From: CANJIV01 sp046330225
GTDB taxonomy: Bacteria > Actinomycetota > Thermoleophilia > Solirubrobacterales > Solirubrobacteraceae
Assembly: GCA_046330225.1 (NCBI GenBank)
Contig: JAXLTD010000009.1
Coordinates: 62,001-126,000 of the forward strand
Direction: 5' to 3'
Length of the DNA stretch: 64,000 nt
Numbering within the stretch: the stretch's first letter is position 1; every line of letters begins with the position of its first letter. The position numbers were made by a program, and so were the translations under genes. Shown in pieces: positions 9,011 through 17,673 of this stretch. The notes under the pieces were generated by a model that saw only the letters and a list, made by a program, of their open reading frames with translations, searched no databases and had not been told where the DNA came from.

Positions 9011-9352
9011 ATGACCGCGTTTCGACTCCTTTCCCTCCCCGCCCATGGCGCCGTCGAGCTGCTGACCGGGCTGGCCGCCATGGCCGGCGCGCTCGCGCTC
9101 GGCCTCGGACCCGCCGGCACGGTGCTGGGCTTCGCGGCCGGCGCCGTCGCCTTCGGGCTCGCGCTGGCCGCCGCGGACGGGTCGATGCGGTCCAGCCTCC
9201 ATGCGACCCTCGATCACACGCTCGCGGCCGGCGCCATCGCTGCCGGCGCGCTGCTCGCCACCGCCGGCGACCCGCTCGCCGCCGGGCTGCTCGTCGCGTT
9301 CGGCGTGGTCCAGATCGGCCTGGCGTCCGTCACCCGCTACGCCAAGCGTTGA
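9011..9352 (+). CDS. Small integral membrane protein, unknown function
   Basis: 113 residues from the ATG at 9011. Hydrophobic Ala/Gly/Leu segments make up most of the protein, consistent with four transmembrane helices separated by short polar turns ('ADGSMRSSLHATLDHT' in the middle). It is not assigned to a family. A strong hairpin terminator lies about 70 nt past the stop, so it ends the short plus-strand unit that begins at 8670. Confidence 0.6.
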   Translation: MTAFRLLSLPAHGAVELLTGLAAMAGALALGLGPAGTVLGFAAGAVAFGLALAAADGSMRSSLHATLDHTLAAGAIAAGALLATAGDPLAAGLLVAFGVVQIGLASVTRYAKR

Positions 9353-9425
9353 TGAATTCCCAGCTTCCCTCACAGACGCAGCACCTACATACGAAGCACC
9401 CATAGCAGCATCTCTCCTCCCTGCA

Positions 9426-9453
9426 AGCGGCCCGCTCCCCCGAGCGGGCCGCT
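9426..9453. terminator. Bidirectional hairpin terminator
   Basis: A perfect 12-bp inverted repeat (agcggcccgctc / gagcgggccgct) with a CCCC loop lies between a plus-strand gene and the end of dxs. It is followed by ttgcgtt on the plus strand and has an A-containing flank on the other, so it can serve both converging units. Confidence 0.85.
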
Positions 9454-9521
9454 TTGCGTTGCGGGGCCCTCAGCGGCGGGGACTCGTCAGCGAAGGCCCA
9501 GCGGGGGGACTCGGCGGCGCC

Positions 9522-11459
9522 TCAGATGCCGGCGACGGCGCGCGGATCGGCCACGGCGGCTTCGATCCGCTCGGCGATGGCCGGGCCGGTGAACCCGACC
9601 TCGGCGTGCAGGAGCGCCGGGGCGCCGTGCGTGACGAAGCGGTCGGGCAGCCCGATCCGCAGGATCCGCGGGGCGGCGCCGGCCTCGTTGAGCGCCTCCC
9701 ACACCGCGGTGCCGAACCCGCCGGCCAGCACCCCCTCCTCGACCGTCACGAGGAGCTCGTGCTCGGCGGCGAGCCGGCCCATGAGCGCGGCATCGATCGG
9801 CTTGGCGAAACGGGCGTCGGCGACGGTGACGCGCAGCCCGCGGGCCGCGAGGAGATCGGCGGCTTCGAGTCCCTTCTGGACCCCGGTGCCGTACCCGACG
9901 ATCGCGACGCGGTCGCCCTCGCGAAGCACCTCCCCGGTGCCCACCTCCAGCGGCACGGGCTGGTCCGGGAGCGCCACGCCGACCGCCTCGCCGCGGGGGT
10001 AGCGCAGGCCGACCGGGCCGTCGAGGACGAGCGCGGTGCGGAGCATGTGCACGAGCATGGCCTCGTCGCGGGGCGCCATCAGGGTCAGGTTCGGCAGGGG
10101 CCGCAGGTAGGCGATGTCGAATGCGCCGTGGTGCGTCGGGCCGTCGTCGCCGACCAGCCCGGCCCGGTCCATCGCGAACACCACGTCGAGGTTCTGGAGG
10201 CACACGTCGTGGACGATCTGGTCGAACGCCCGCTGCAGGAAGGTCGAGTAGATCGCCGCCACCGGCTTGGCGCCCTCGAGCGCCAGGCCCGCCGCGAAGA
10301 GGATCGCGTTCTGCTCGGCGATGCCGACGTCGAAGTACCGCTCGGGCAGGGCCTCCTGGAGGATGTTGAGGCCGGTGCCGGAGTTCATCGCCGCGGTGAT
10401 CCCGATGACCCGGCGGTCGCGCTTGCACTCGGCCACGAGCGCGTCGCCGAACACCTTCGTGTACTGCGGCGGAGTGGGCGGCGGCGGCGTGGCCGGCGCG
10501 GGCGCCTTCGGCGCCGGGGCGCCGTTGGCGATCGACTTCGGCTTGGCGGCGTGCCAGCGCTCCATGCCCTCGAGGTCGCCTTCCTCGGCGGGCGCGAACC
10601 CCTTGCCCTTCACCGTCGCGCAGTGCACCACGACCGGCCGTTCGGCGGCCAATGCCTCCGAGATGGCCTCGCGCAGGGCGTGGACGTCGTGGCCGTCGAT
10701 GACGCCCATGTACGCCCAGTCGAGCTCCTCCCACAGGAGCCCGGGCGCCCAGAAGGCCTTGATCGACTCCTTCAGGTGCGGGCCGAGGCGCTCGAAGCGC
10801 GCCCCGATGCCGGCCGGGAGCTTCGCGAGCCCGCCCTCGACGCCTTCACGCGCCTTCCAGAGCTTCGGCTGCATCCGCACGCGGTTGAAGTAGCGCGACA
10901 GCGCCCCGACGTTCGGCGAGATCGACATGCCGTTGTCGTTGAGCACGACGACCATCGGCGTGCCCAGCCCGCCCGCCAGGTGGATCGCCTCGAAGGCGAC
11001 GCCCCCGGTCATCGCGCCGTCGCCGATGACCGCGACGACCTTGCCGTCGGGCGCGAGGCCCTGGCGCATGGCCTCCTTGATCCCGACGCCGTACCCGATC
11101 GACGTCGACGCATGGCCGGCGCCCATGATGTCGTGCTCGGACTCAGGGATCGAGCAGAACGGCGCGAGGCCCTCGTACTTCCGGATCGTGTCGAGCTGGT
11201 CGCGGCGGCCCGTGAGCACCTTGTGCGGGTAGGCCTGGTGGCCGACGTCCCACAGGACCTTGTCCCGCGGGGAGTCGAGCAGCGAATGCAGCGCCACGCT
11301 GATCTCGCACGCCCCCAGGTTGGCGCCGAAGTGCCCGCCGATCTCGCCGATCGTGTCGATGATGAGCTCGCGGATCTCCTGAGCGACCTGCTGGAGCTCG
11401 GCGTCGGAGAGGCCGTGGAGGTCCTGCGGACGGTCGATGCGGTCGAGGAGGCGGGTCAC
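9522..11459 (-). CDS. dxs: 1-deoxy-D-xylulose-5-phosphate synthase
   Basis: Condenses pyruvate with glyceraldehyde-3-phosphate, the first step of the MEP isoprenoid pathway, using thiamine diphosphate. The GTG start at 11459 overlaps the ispA stop by 4 nt (GTGA). This gives 645 residues, the normal length; the frame stays open far upstream but that part is antisense to ispA/xseB. The N-terminus has 'GEIGGHFGANLG', then 'GHASTSIGYG' and the ThDP motif 'GDGAMTGG', paired with 'NDNGMSISPNVG'. The transketolase central domain has 'GIAEQNAILFAAGLA'. A Pro/Ala-rich linker (about 320-345) precedes it. Confidence 0.96.
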   Translation of the reverse strand: MTRLLDRIDRPQDLHGLSDAELQQVAQEIRELIIDTIGEIGGHFGANLGACEISVALHSLLDSPRDKVLWDVGHQAYPHKVLTGRRDQLDTIRKYEGLAPFCSIPESEHDIMGAGHASTSIGYGVGIKEAMRQGLAPDGKVVAVIGDGAMTGGVAFEAIHLAGGLGTPMVVVLNDNGMSISPNVGALSRYFNRVRMQPKLWKAREGVEGGLAKLPAGIGARFERLGPHLKESIKAFWAPGLLWEELDWAYMGVIDGHDVHALREAISEALAAERPVVVHCATVKGKGFAPAEEGDLEGMERWHAAKPKSIANGAPAPKAPAPATPPPPTPPQYTKVFGDALVAECKRDRRVIGITAAMNSGTGLNILQEALPERYFDVGIAEQNAILFAAGLALEGAKPVAAIYSTFLQRAFDQIVHDVCLQNLDVVFAMDRAGLVGDDGPTHHGAFDIAYLRPLPNLTLMAPRDEAMLVHMLRTALVLDGPVGLRYPRGEAVGVALPDQPVPLEVGTGEVLREGDRVAIVGYGTGVQKGLEAADLLAARGLRVTVADARFAKPIDAALMGRLAAEHELLVTVEEGVLAGGFGTAVWEALNEAGAAPRILRIGLPDRFVTHGAPALLHAEVGFTGPAIAERIEAAVADPRAVAGI

Positions 11460-12337
11460 GACGTGCGGGTCCAGACGAAATCGGCGATCGCGCGCAGGTC
11501 GGCCACGCCCCCGGGTGCGGCCGGCGCGGCGCTGGCCAGCGCCCCGACGGCGCGTGCGTGCGACTGGGCGGCCAGGCCGCGGGCGCCCTCCAGCCCGAAC
11601 GCGCTCACGTACGTCCGCTTGCCGAGGCGCTCGTCGCTGCCCTGGGGCTTGCCGAGCGCGGCATCGGTGCCGGTCACGTCGAGAATGTCGTCCACGATTT
11701 GAAAGAGCACGCCAAGCTCCGCTGCGAAGGAGCGGAACGCGATTGTGGCAGGTTGCGGGAGTCCGGCCAGAAGCAATACGCACTCCACCGAGGCCCCGAT
11801 CAGGCGCCCCGTCTTGAGCTCGTGCAGCCGCCGCAGCCCGTCCGCGCCCTCCGGCGCCGCGCCGGCGACGTCGAGGTACTGGCCGCCCACCATCCCGTCC
11901 ACGCCGGTGGCGGCAGCGAGCTCGCGCAGCGCGGCCAGCACCCGGTCCGGCGGCCCGGCCTGGTGGCGCAGGACGTGGTGGAACGCCTCGGCGTACAGCC
12001 CGTCGCCCGCGAGGATCGCGACGTGCTCGCCGTAGACGACGTGGCAGGTCGGCCGGCCCCGGCGCAGGTCGTCGTCGTCCATCGCCGGGAGGTCGTCGTG
12101 GATCAGCGAATAGGTGTGGATGAGCTCGAGCGCCGCCGCGAGCGGGAGGACGTCGGCGGTCGGCAGCGCCGCGGCCCGCGCGGTGGCGAGGGCCAGGACC
12201 GGGCGGATGCGCTTGCCTCCGGCCAGCAGCGAGTAGCGCATCGCCTCGTCCAGCCCGGCCGTGCCCGGCTCGGCGCTGAACCGCAGGTCCTCCAGGTAGG
12301 CCTCGATCTCGAGCCGAAGCTCGTCCGGGTACGCCAC
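11456..12337 (-). CDS. ispA: Polyprenyl (farnesyl/geranylgeranyl) diphosphate synthase
   Basis: Trans-prenyltransferase that extends isopentenyl diphosphate chains. The start chosen is GTG 12337: an AGGGG site lies 8 nt upstream, the reading begins 'VAYPDELRLEIEAYLEDL', and this avoids overlap with xseB. It gives 293 residues, normal for IspA. The first aspartate-rich motif is in 'IHDDLPAMDDDDLRRG' and the second in 'QIVDDILDVTG'. It is coupled to dxs by a 4-nt overlap, so both MEP-pathway steps are made together. Chain length cannot be set from sequence by eye. Confidence 0.92.
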   Translation of the reverse strand: MAYPDELRLEIEAYLEDLRFSAEPGTAGLDEAMRYSLLAGGKRIRPVLALATARAAALPTADVLPLAAALELIHTYSLIHDDLPAMDDDDLRRGRPTCHVVYGEHVAILAGDGLYAEAFHHVLRHQAGPPDRVLAALRELAAATGVDGMVGGQYLDVAGAAPEGADGLRRLHELKTGRLIGASVECVLLLAGLPQPATIAFRSFAAELGVLFQIVDDILDVTGTDAALGKPQGSDERLGKRTYVSAFGLEGARGLAAQSHARAVGALASAAPAAPGGVADLRAIADFVWTRTS

Positions 12338-12390
12338 CGCCTGCGCCCCTACGCGCTCGCCCGCGGCTGCGGTGTCGGAAGGCGGCGCAT

Positions 12391-12597
12391 CTAGAGCAGC
12401 GACGCCTGGTCGGGGCCGGGGCCCGCGTCCAGGGCGCGTGCCTGGCGGTCGAGTTCCGCGCCGGCCTCGGCCGCGAGCCGCGCGCACTCGTCGGCGAGCG
12501 CGGCGGCCTGCTCCGGCCCCAGTCCGGGGGCGCGCAGGTCGGCAGCGGCCCGCTCGAGGCGGCCGGCGAGGTCGGCGAGACGGTCAGGGTCGGGCAT
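12391..12597 (-). CDS. xseB: Exodeoxyribonuclease VII small subunit
   Basis: 68 residues, almost entirely helical, in the form of the small regulatory subunit of exonuclease VII: 'DRLADLAGRLERAAADL' followed by 'ECARLAAEAGAELDRQARAL'. XseB is normally next to xseA, but no large-subunit gene is found here. Instead xseB is first in a xseB-ispA-dxs unit that matches the Bacillus order xseA-xseB-ispA-dxs minus xseA. Moderate confidence because the protein is short and Ala-rich. Confidence 0.72.
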   Translation of the reverse strand: MPDPDRLADLAGRLERAAADLRAPGLGPEQAAALADECARLAAEAGAELDRQARALDAGPGPDQASLL

Positions 12598-12671
12598 GGC
12601 CGGGCATTGTCGCGCACCGGGGCAGCCGCTGCCGGGGCGGGCGGTGCCGGGACGCGCTAGCCTCGCCGCCC

Positions 12672-13856
12672 GTGCGCCGCCGCCGTGCCACCCGGATCGC
12701 CGCCGTGGCCGCCGTCCTCGCGGCGGCAGGGTTCGCGGGCTGCGGATCGGCCTCCGCGCCTCCGGCGCCCGCCCGCGCCGTCCCTCCGGCGTTCATGGGC
12801 GTGAATTCGGGCCTGGCCCTCGGCCAGCCGGGCGTCGACCTCGAGGCCGAGTTCGCCGGCATGGCCGCCGCCGGCGTCGAAGCGGTGCGGACCGGCGTCT
12901 TCTGGGCCGACATCCAGCCGTACCGAACCGCGGCCGACGTCCCGGCCGCCCAGCGTGCCCGCTTCCCGGTCCGCGGCGGCGTGCCGACCGACCTCGCCGC
13001 CACCGACCGCTTCGTCGCCGCTGCGGCACGCCACGGCCTTCCGGTCCTCCCGGTCGTCGTGACCGCACCGGCCTGGGCTCGCCGCGACCCGGCGCAGGCG
13101 GCCTCGGCGCCGCGCGGCACGTCGGCCTACACACGCTTCCTGGCCACGCTCCAGGCCCGCTACGGCCCGAAGGGCTCCTTCTGGGCGGGGCAGCCGGGAC
13201 TCCCGCCCCGGCCGATCCGGTCGTGGCAGATCTGGAACGAGCCCAACCACGACTACTACTGGCGCGAGCAGCCCTTCCAGCGCGACTACGTCCGCCTGCT
13301 CGCCGCCTCGCGCCGGACGCTGCGGGGGGCCGACCCCGGCGCCCGCGTCGTGCTCGCCGGCCTGGACGCCCGCTCCTGGGACCTGCTGGCCTCGCTCTAC
13401 CGGGCCGGTGCCAAGGGGACGTTCGACGTCGCCGCCCTCCATCCGTACACGCTGAAGGTCGGCAACGTCGTGAAGACGCTCGCGTACGTCCGGGCGGTCC
13501 TGCAGCGGGACGATCCCGGGCGGCCGATCTGGATCACCGAGCTCGGCTGGCCCGCCGCGAAGGGCAAGGTGACCCGCCCGTTCGGCTTCGAGACCACGGC
13601 GGCCCAGGCCGCGGCCAACCTGCGCACGGCCTACACACGCCTGGCCGCACAGCGGCGGGCGCTCGGCCTCGAGCGGGTCTACTGGGAGTCGTGGCTGACC
13701 GCCTATCGCAGCCGGCAGCTCTCGTGGGACTGGGCCGGGCTGCGCCGGACGGCGCCTGGCGGCTCCGCCCCGACGCCCGGGCTCGCCGCCTACCGCGCCG
13801 TCGCCCGCCGCCTCGAGGGCTGCGCCAAGGGCGCCGACGCGTCGCGCTGCGGCTGA
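12672..13856 (+). CDS. Secreted lipoprotein with glycoside-hydrolase (clan A type) fold
   Basis: 394 residues from GTG 12672. An Arg-rich n-region, hydrophobic core and 'AGFAGC' lipobox near residue 21 predict a lipoprotein. The rest looks like a TIM-barrel glycosidase. 'SWQIWNEPNHDYYW' holds the W-N-E-P motif with the acid/base Glu of GH39/GH5-like clan A enzymes. 'PIWITELGWP' supplies the likely nucleophile Glu about 100 residues later. Substrate unknown. A close paralogue (14286-15455) lies on the other side of nusB in the opposite orientation, with the same ending '...RxEGCAKxxDAxRC'. Confidence 0.78.
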   Translation: MRRRRATRIAAVAAVLAAAGFAGCGSASAPPAPARAVPPAFMGVNSGLALGQPGVDLEAEFAGMAAAGVEAVRTGVFWADIQPYRTAADVPAAQRARFPVRGGVPTDLAATDRFVAAAARHGLPVLPVVVTAPAWARRDPAQAASAPRGTSAYTRFLATLQARYGPKGSFWAGQPGLPPRPIRSWQIWNEPNHDYYWREQPFQRDYVRLLAASRRTLRGADPGARVVLAGLDARSWDLLASLYRAGAKGTFDVAALHPYTLKVGNVVKTLAYVRAVLQRDDPGRPIWITELGWPAAKGKVTRPFGFETTAAQAAANLRTAYTRLAAQRRALGLERVYWESWLTAYRSRQLSWDWAGLRRTAPGGSAPTPGLAAYRAVARRLEGCAKGADASRCG

Positions 13857-13867
13857 CCGTCGCGAAC

Positions 13868-14278
13868 TCAGGCGGCGGGGCCGGCGCCGCCCGGCGCGTC
13901 GAGCACGGCGCCGAGGATCCCGTTCACGAACCCCGGCGCCTGGGCGCCGCAGAAGCGCTTCGCCGTCTCCACCGCCTCGTCGATCGCGCCCTCGGGCGGA
14001 ATCGCCTGGTCGCCCGGAACGTCCTCGGGGTGCAGCATCTCGACGAGCGCGACCCGCAAGATCGCCCGCTCCAGGGGCGCGATCCGCTCCACCGTCCACC
14101 CGGTTGCGTGGGCGCCGATGAGGGGGTCGAGCTCCGGCTGGCGGGCCGCGGCAGCCGTGGCGAGCGCCACCGTGAGCGGGCGGGCATCGCGCGGGAGCGC
14201 CGCCTCGATCGGGCGCCCGGTCACGTCGTGCTGATAGAGGGCGAACACGGCTGCCCGGCGCTGCTCGGACCGGCGCAC
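13868..14278 (-). CDS. nusB: Transcription antitermination factor NusB
   Basis: 136 residues, all helical, with the NusB layout: 'RRSEQRRAAVFALYQHDV' at the N-terminus, 'WTVERIAPLERAILRVALVEML' in the middle, and 'AIDEAVETAKRFCGAQAPGFVNGILGAVLD' across the C-terminal helices (quoted in part). NusB binds boxA RNA with NusE and supports rRNA antitermination. It is normally directly downstream of efp; here a secreted glycosidase-like gene (14286-15455) sits between them, ending only 8 nt before nusB starts. Confidence 0.92.
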   Translation of the reverse strand: MRRSEQRRAAVFALYQHDVTGRPIEAALPRDARPLTVALATAAAARQPELDPLIGAHATGWTVERIAPLERAILRVALVEMLHPEDVPGDQAIPPEGAIDEAVETAKRFCGAQAPGFVNGILGAVLDAPGGAGPAA

Positions 14279-14285
14279 GGTGACG

Positions 14286-15455
14286 CTAGCCCGCGCAGCG
14301 GCGCGCGTCGTCGGACTTCGCGCAGCCCTCGAAGCGGGCCGTCGTCGTCCGGTAGGCCGTCAGCGCGGGCCGGTCGATGTAGGACCCGTCGGGCCGGATC
14401 GTGCGCAGCCCGGTGAAGTTGAACGGGTTCTGCGTGCTCCCGTCGATCCAGGCCTCCCACGACACGGCGGCCAGCTTGAGCGAGGCGCGCAGGCGCACGA
14501 GCTCCGGGAAGAGCTCGGAGAGCTTGCGCGCCTGGCCGGCCCGGGTCGTCTCGTAGCCGAGGAACGGCGTGAGGTCGGGGATCGACGCCGGCCACGTGAG
14601 CTCCGAGGCGTACATCGGCTTGGCGCCGTCGCCGTGCTGGCGCATGACGTCGCGCGAGGAGCGCAGGATGCGGACCACGTTCGAGATGAGCTTGGTGTAG
14701 GGATGGATCGAGACGGCGTCGAAGGCGCCCTTCCCGCCCGCCGCGTAGATCTTCGCGAGCTCGAGCCAGGCGCGCCCGAAGAGGCCCGCGCTGATCACGC
14801 GCGCGCCCGGATCGGCCGACTTGATGGCCGCGCGGGCCGCCTTCAGGAGCCGAACGTAGCCGCGCGGCCACGGGGTCCGCGAGCGCCAGTGCTCGAGGCT
14901 GTTGGGCTCGTTCCAGACGATCCAGGCCCGGATCGGCGTCTTCGGGACCGCGGGATTGGCCCGCCAAAACGACCCGCGCGGGCCGTAGCGGCCGATGAGC
15001 GCGCGCATGAGCGCCGCGTAGTCCGCCGGGCGCTTGGGCGGCGCGGCCTGGAACTGCGTCTCGCGGGCCCAGCGCGGGCCCTTCGAGACCACCGGCAGCA
15101 CCCGCAGGCCATGGCGCGCCGCGGCGCGGACGATCCGATCGGTGCTCGCGAAGGTGATCGGTCGCCCGCCGGCGCTCGCGAAGTTCGCCCGAGATGCGGC
15201 GGGGACCTGCGCGAAGGTCGCGTAGGGCTGGAGGTCGAACCAGAAGAACGAGGCGCGCACCGTCTCGGCGCCGGACTTCGCCATGAGCGCGGACTGCTGG
15301 TCGGCGTCCACGAGGAGCGGGTCGTACATCTGCCCGCTGTAGTTGACGCTGAAGAACCCGAACGGCACCGTCCGGGCGTGCGCCGCCGGCGTCACGGCGG
15401 CGGCGAGCCCGGCGGCGGCGAGCCCGGCGGCGGCGAGGCGGAGGAGACGGCGCAT
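14286..15455 (-). CDS. Secreted glycoside-hydrolase-like protein, paralogue of 12672-13856
   Basis: 389 residues from ATG 15455 (an in-frame start 66 nt upstream would overlap efp). A classical signal peptide of AAAGL repeats ends at 'AAHA'. The mature part matches its paralogue in order: 'RASFFWFDLQPYATFAQVPAA', 'HGLRVLPVVSKGPRWA' and 'WIVWNEPNSLEHW' (acid/base Glu). Next come 'ISAGLFGRAWLELAKIYAAG', 'SELTWPASIP' (probable nucleophile Glu) and the ending 'RFEGCAKSDDARRC'. It has a cleavable signal instead of a lipobox, so the two paralogues differ in location. It is inserted between efp and nusB on the same strand and may be read with them. Confidence 0.78.
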   Translation of the reverse strand: MRRLLRLAAAGLAAAGLAAAVTPAAHARTVPFGFFSVNYSGQMYDPLLVDADQQSALMAKSGAETVRASFFWFDLQPYATFAQVPAASRANFASAGGRPITFASTDRIVRAAARHGLRVLPVVSKGPRWARETQFQAAPPKRPADYAALMRALIGRYGPRGSFWRANPAVPKTPIRAWIVWNEPNSLEHWRSRTPWPRGYVRLLKAARAAIKSADPGARVISAGLFGRAWLELAKIYAAGGKGAFDAVSIHPYTKLISNVVRILRSSRDVMRQHGDGAKPMYASELTWPASIPDLTPFLGYETTRAGQARKLSELFPELVRLRASLKLAAVSWEAWIDGSTQNPFNFTGLRTIRPDGSYIDRPALTAYRTTTARFEGCAKSDDARRCAG

Positions 15456-15513
15456 CGGAAGCTCAAACGCCCCAGCGTCCCGCGAGTTGCGCCGGGCCCC
15501 GTCGCGCCCGGCC

Positions 15514-16074
15514 TCAGGCACGGCTGACGTACTCGCCGGACCGGGTGTCGACGCGCACGGCCTCCCCCACTTCGATGAAGAGCGGCACGGCGATGGTCGC
15601 GCCCGTCTCCAGCGTGGCGGGCTTGCTCCCGCCGCCCGAGGCCGTGTCGCCGCGCAGGCCCGGCTCCGTCTCGGTCACCGTCAGGTCGACGGCGCTGGGC
15701 AGCTGGATGTCCGACGGCCGGTCGTCGATGAAGAGCACGTCGACCTCGTCGCTGGGCTTCGTCCAGCGCAGGGCCTCGGCCACCGAGGACTCGGGCACCG
15801 CCATCTGCTCGAAGGACTGCGTGTCCATGAAGTGCGCCTCGGTGCCGTCGGCGTAGAGGAACTGCATCTTGCGGGCTTCGGTCCGCACGGCGCGGAACTT
15901 CTCACCGGCCCGGAAGGTCTTGTCGATCACGGCACCGTCGCTGGCCCGGCGCAGCTTGGTCCGCACGAACGCCCCGCCCTTGCCGGGCTTGACGTGCTGG
16001 AACTCGGCGATCTTGTAGACGGTCCCGTCGACCTCGATGTGGTTGCCGTTCTTGAACTGGTTCGTGGAGATCAT
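15514..16074 (-). CDS. efp: Translation elongation factor P
   Basis: Relieves ribosome stalling at proline runs. ATG 16074 gives 186 residues, the family norm. The KOW-like N-terminal domain has 'KPGKGGAFVRTKLR', with the loop that carries the modified residue in many bacteria. The middle OB domain has 'MQFLYADGTEAHFMD', and the C-terminal domain ends 'GATIAVPLFIEVGEAVRVDTRSGEYVSR' (shown in part), the EF-P signature. A 175-nt gap separates it from the divergent gene at 16250 and must hold both promoters. Confidence 0.97.
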   Translation of the reverse strand: MISTNQFKNGNHIEVDGTVYKIAEFQHVKPGKGGAFVRTKLRRASDGAVIDKTFRAGEKFRAVRTEARKMQFLYADGTEAHFMDTQSFEQMAVPESSVAEALRWTKPSDEVDVLFIDDRPSDIQLPSAVDLTVTETEPGLRGDTASGGGSKPATLETGATIAVPLFIEVGEAVRVDTRSGEYVSRA

Positions 16075-16249
16075 GCGAGGGCGCAGGGTAGTGGAACGGT
16101 CGCGCCCGCCACGCCGGCGGGCGCGCAGCGCCGGTGCAAGCGGGCGGGGGCCGGCTGGACGCGGATCGGGCTCGCGCCGCCTCAAGACAACGGAGCTTCC
16201 GCCGATCGGGGGGATAGATTGCCGCGCTCACGCGCCTTCTCGCCCATCC

Positions 16250-16930
16250 ATGGCCGACGATTCCGCCCCCTCAGACACCGCCCCGCCGCCGGCTTCGGAC
16301 GGTGACGGCGCTGCGATCTCAGAGCACGAGGCCCGGCGCACGAACCGCTTCGAGATCGCGGTCGCGATCCTGCTCGGCATCGCCGCCCTCATGACCGCGC
16401 TCTCGTCCTACGTGGCCGACCACGACGACGGCCAGCAGCTCAACTTCCTCCAAGCGTCGGGGCGCACCTACCTCGATGCCAACGATGCCTACGCGGCCGG
16501 CGACCAGCAGCTCAGCCTCGACCAGACGATCTTCGTCGAGTACGCCACCGCCGCCAACGACAACGACGTTCCGCTGGCCGCCTACCTCGGCAACGAGCTG
16601 AGCCCGACCCTGGCCCCGGCGATCAAGGAGTGGTCAAAGGACTCGGTGAAGGCCACGACGCCGTTCTCCGGCGACAACCCGATCTACGTGCCCCCGCAGT
16701 ACGCCGAGGGCGAGAAGCTCGACGCCAAGGCCCAGAAGCAGTTCGACAAGGCCGATTTCTACGACGGCCGCGGCGACCAGTTCGTCATGGCCACCGTGAT
16801 CTTCGCCGCGGCGCTGGGCCTGCTCGGCATCGCGTCGGTCGTCCGCCGCTTCGGCCTGAAGCTCGGCTTCGGCGGGCTCGGCACCGCGGCGCTGATCGGC
16901 GGCATCGTCGTCATGGCCACCAACCTCTAG
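16250..16930 (+). CDS. Membrane protein with central extracytoplasmic helical domain (paralogue A)
   Basis: 226 residues from ATG 16250. Acidic N-terminus, one transmembrane helix near 38-58, a helical polar domain rich in Asp/Gln ('ANDAYAAGDQQLSLDQTIFVEYA'), then two C-terminal transmembrane helices. The layout resembles DUF4337-type proteins but this is not certain. The next gene is a clear paralogue, 16 nt downstream. Both share the order hydrophobic anchor, 'DQxIFVxYAxAAN', 'GxxLSPxLxxAxxxWS', 'PFxGDNPxY', 'AxAQKQF' and 'FxxATVxxASALxLxGIA'. The pair is probably one co-expressed complex. Function unknown. Confidence 0.72.
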   Translation: MADDSAPSDTAPPPASDGDGAAISEHEARRTNRFEIAVAILLGIAALMTALSSYVADHDDGQQLNFLQASGRTYLDANDAYAAGDQQLSLDQTIFVEYATAANDNDVPLAAYLGNELSPTLAPAIKEWSKDSVKATTPFSGDNPIYVPPQYAEGEKLDAKAQKQFDKADFYDGRGDQFVMATVIFAAALGLLGIASVVRRFGLKLGFGGLGTAALIGGIVVMATNL

Positions 16931-16946
16931 GACCGACTCCGCGGAC

Positions 16947-17594
16947 ATGGCCGACATCCCCGCCACCATCGACGAGCTGCCGCCCGGCGGCGATCGCTCG
17001 CACCGCTTCGAGGTCGTCCTCGCCGTCCTCCTCGCGCTCGCGGCCGTGGTGGCGGCCTACGCCGCCTACCGGGCCGATCTGGACCGGGGCGACGCGCTGC
17101 GCCAGTTCCAGGTCGCCAACCGGACCACGGCGGAGGGCAACAGCATCCTCGGGCAGGCCACCGCGGCGCAGACGCTCGACCAGCAGATCTTCGTCCAGTA
17201 CGCGAAGGCCGCCAACCAGGGCAAGGTCGAGCTGGCCAAGGCGCTCGGCGGCGACCTGAGCCCGAACCTCAAGAAGGCGCTCGACGCCTGGTCGAATCAG
17301 AAGGACGGCGCCGCCTCGCCGTTCGTCGGCGACAACCCGACCTACGAGCAGCCGCTCTTCGCCGACGGCAACGCGAAGCTGCAGGCCGCCCAGAAGCAGT
17401 TCGCGGCGGCGAACGACCTGCGCCGCACCGCCGACAACTTCACGCTCGTCACCGTGTTCCTCGCCTCGGCGCTCTTCCTGTACGGCATTGCGGCCGTGTC
17501 GCGCAACCGGCGGGTCCGCTACGGCATGACGGCCGTGGGCGCGCTCATCTTCGTCGGCGCCGCCATCGGCACCGCCGTCATCGCGGCGGGCTAG
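16947..17594 (+). CDS. Membrane protein, paralogue B of the preceding gene
   Basis: 215 residues, the tandem paralogue of 16250-16930. It has one N-terminal membrane helix ('VVLAVLLALAAVVAAYAAY', near 25-43), a polar helical domain with 'TLDQQIFVQYAKAANQGKVE', then 'LKKALDAWS', 'PFVGDNPTYEQPLF' and two C-terminal hydrophobic helices. Gene duplication followed by divergence is evident, and the 16-nt spacing suggests one transcript. No catalytic motif is visible, so a structural or sensory membrane role is possible but unproven. Confidence 0.72.
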   Translation: MADIPATIDELPPGGDRSHRFEVVLAVLLALAAVVAAYAAYRADLDRGDALRQFQVANRTTAEGNSILGQATAAQTLDQQIFVQYAKAANQGKVELAKALGGDLSPNLKKALDAWSNQKDGAASPFVGDNPTYEQPLFADGNAKLQAAQKQFAAANDLRRTADNFTLVTVFLASALFLYGIAAVSRNRRVRYGMTAVGALIFVGAAIGTAVIAAG

Positions 17595-17673
17595 CAGCGG
17601 ACCGTGGAAACCCCGCGCCGGAGCGCGGCCCGCTGCCGATGCCAGCGGCCGCCCCGGCCCGTAGGGTGAGGCC

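Noticed and set aside
12657..14099. A 480-codon minus-strand frame across the secreted glycosidase gene
   Set aside because: The plus-strand gene has a signal peptide and W-N-E-P motif; the minus frame is low-complexity Arg/Gly/Ala and also overlaps nusB.
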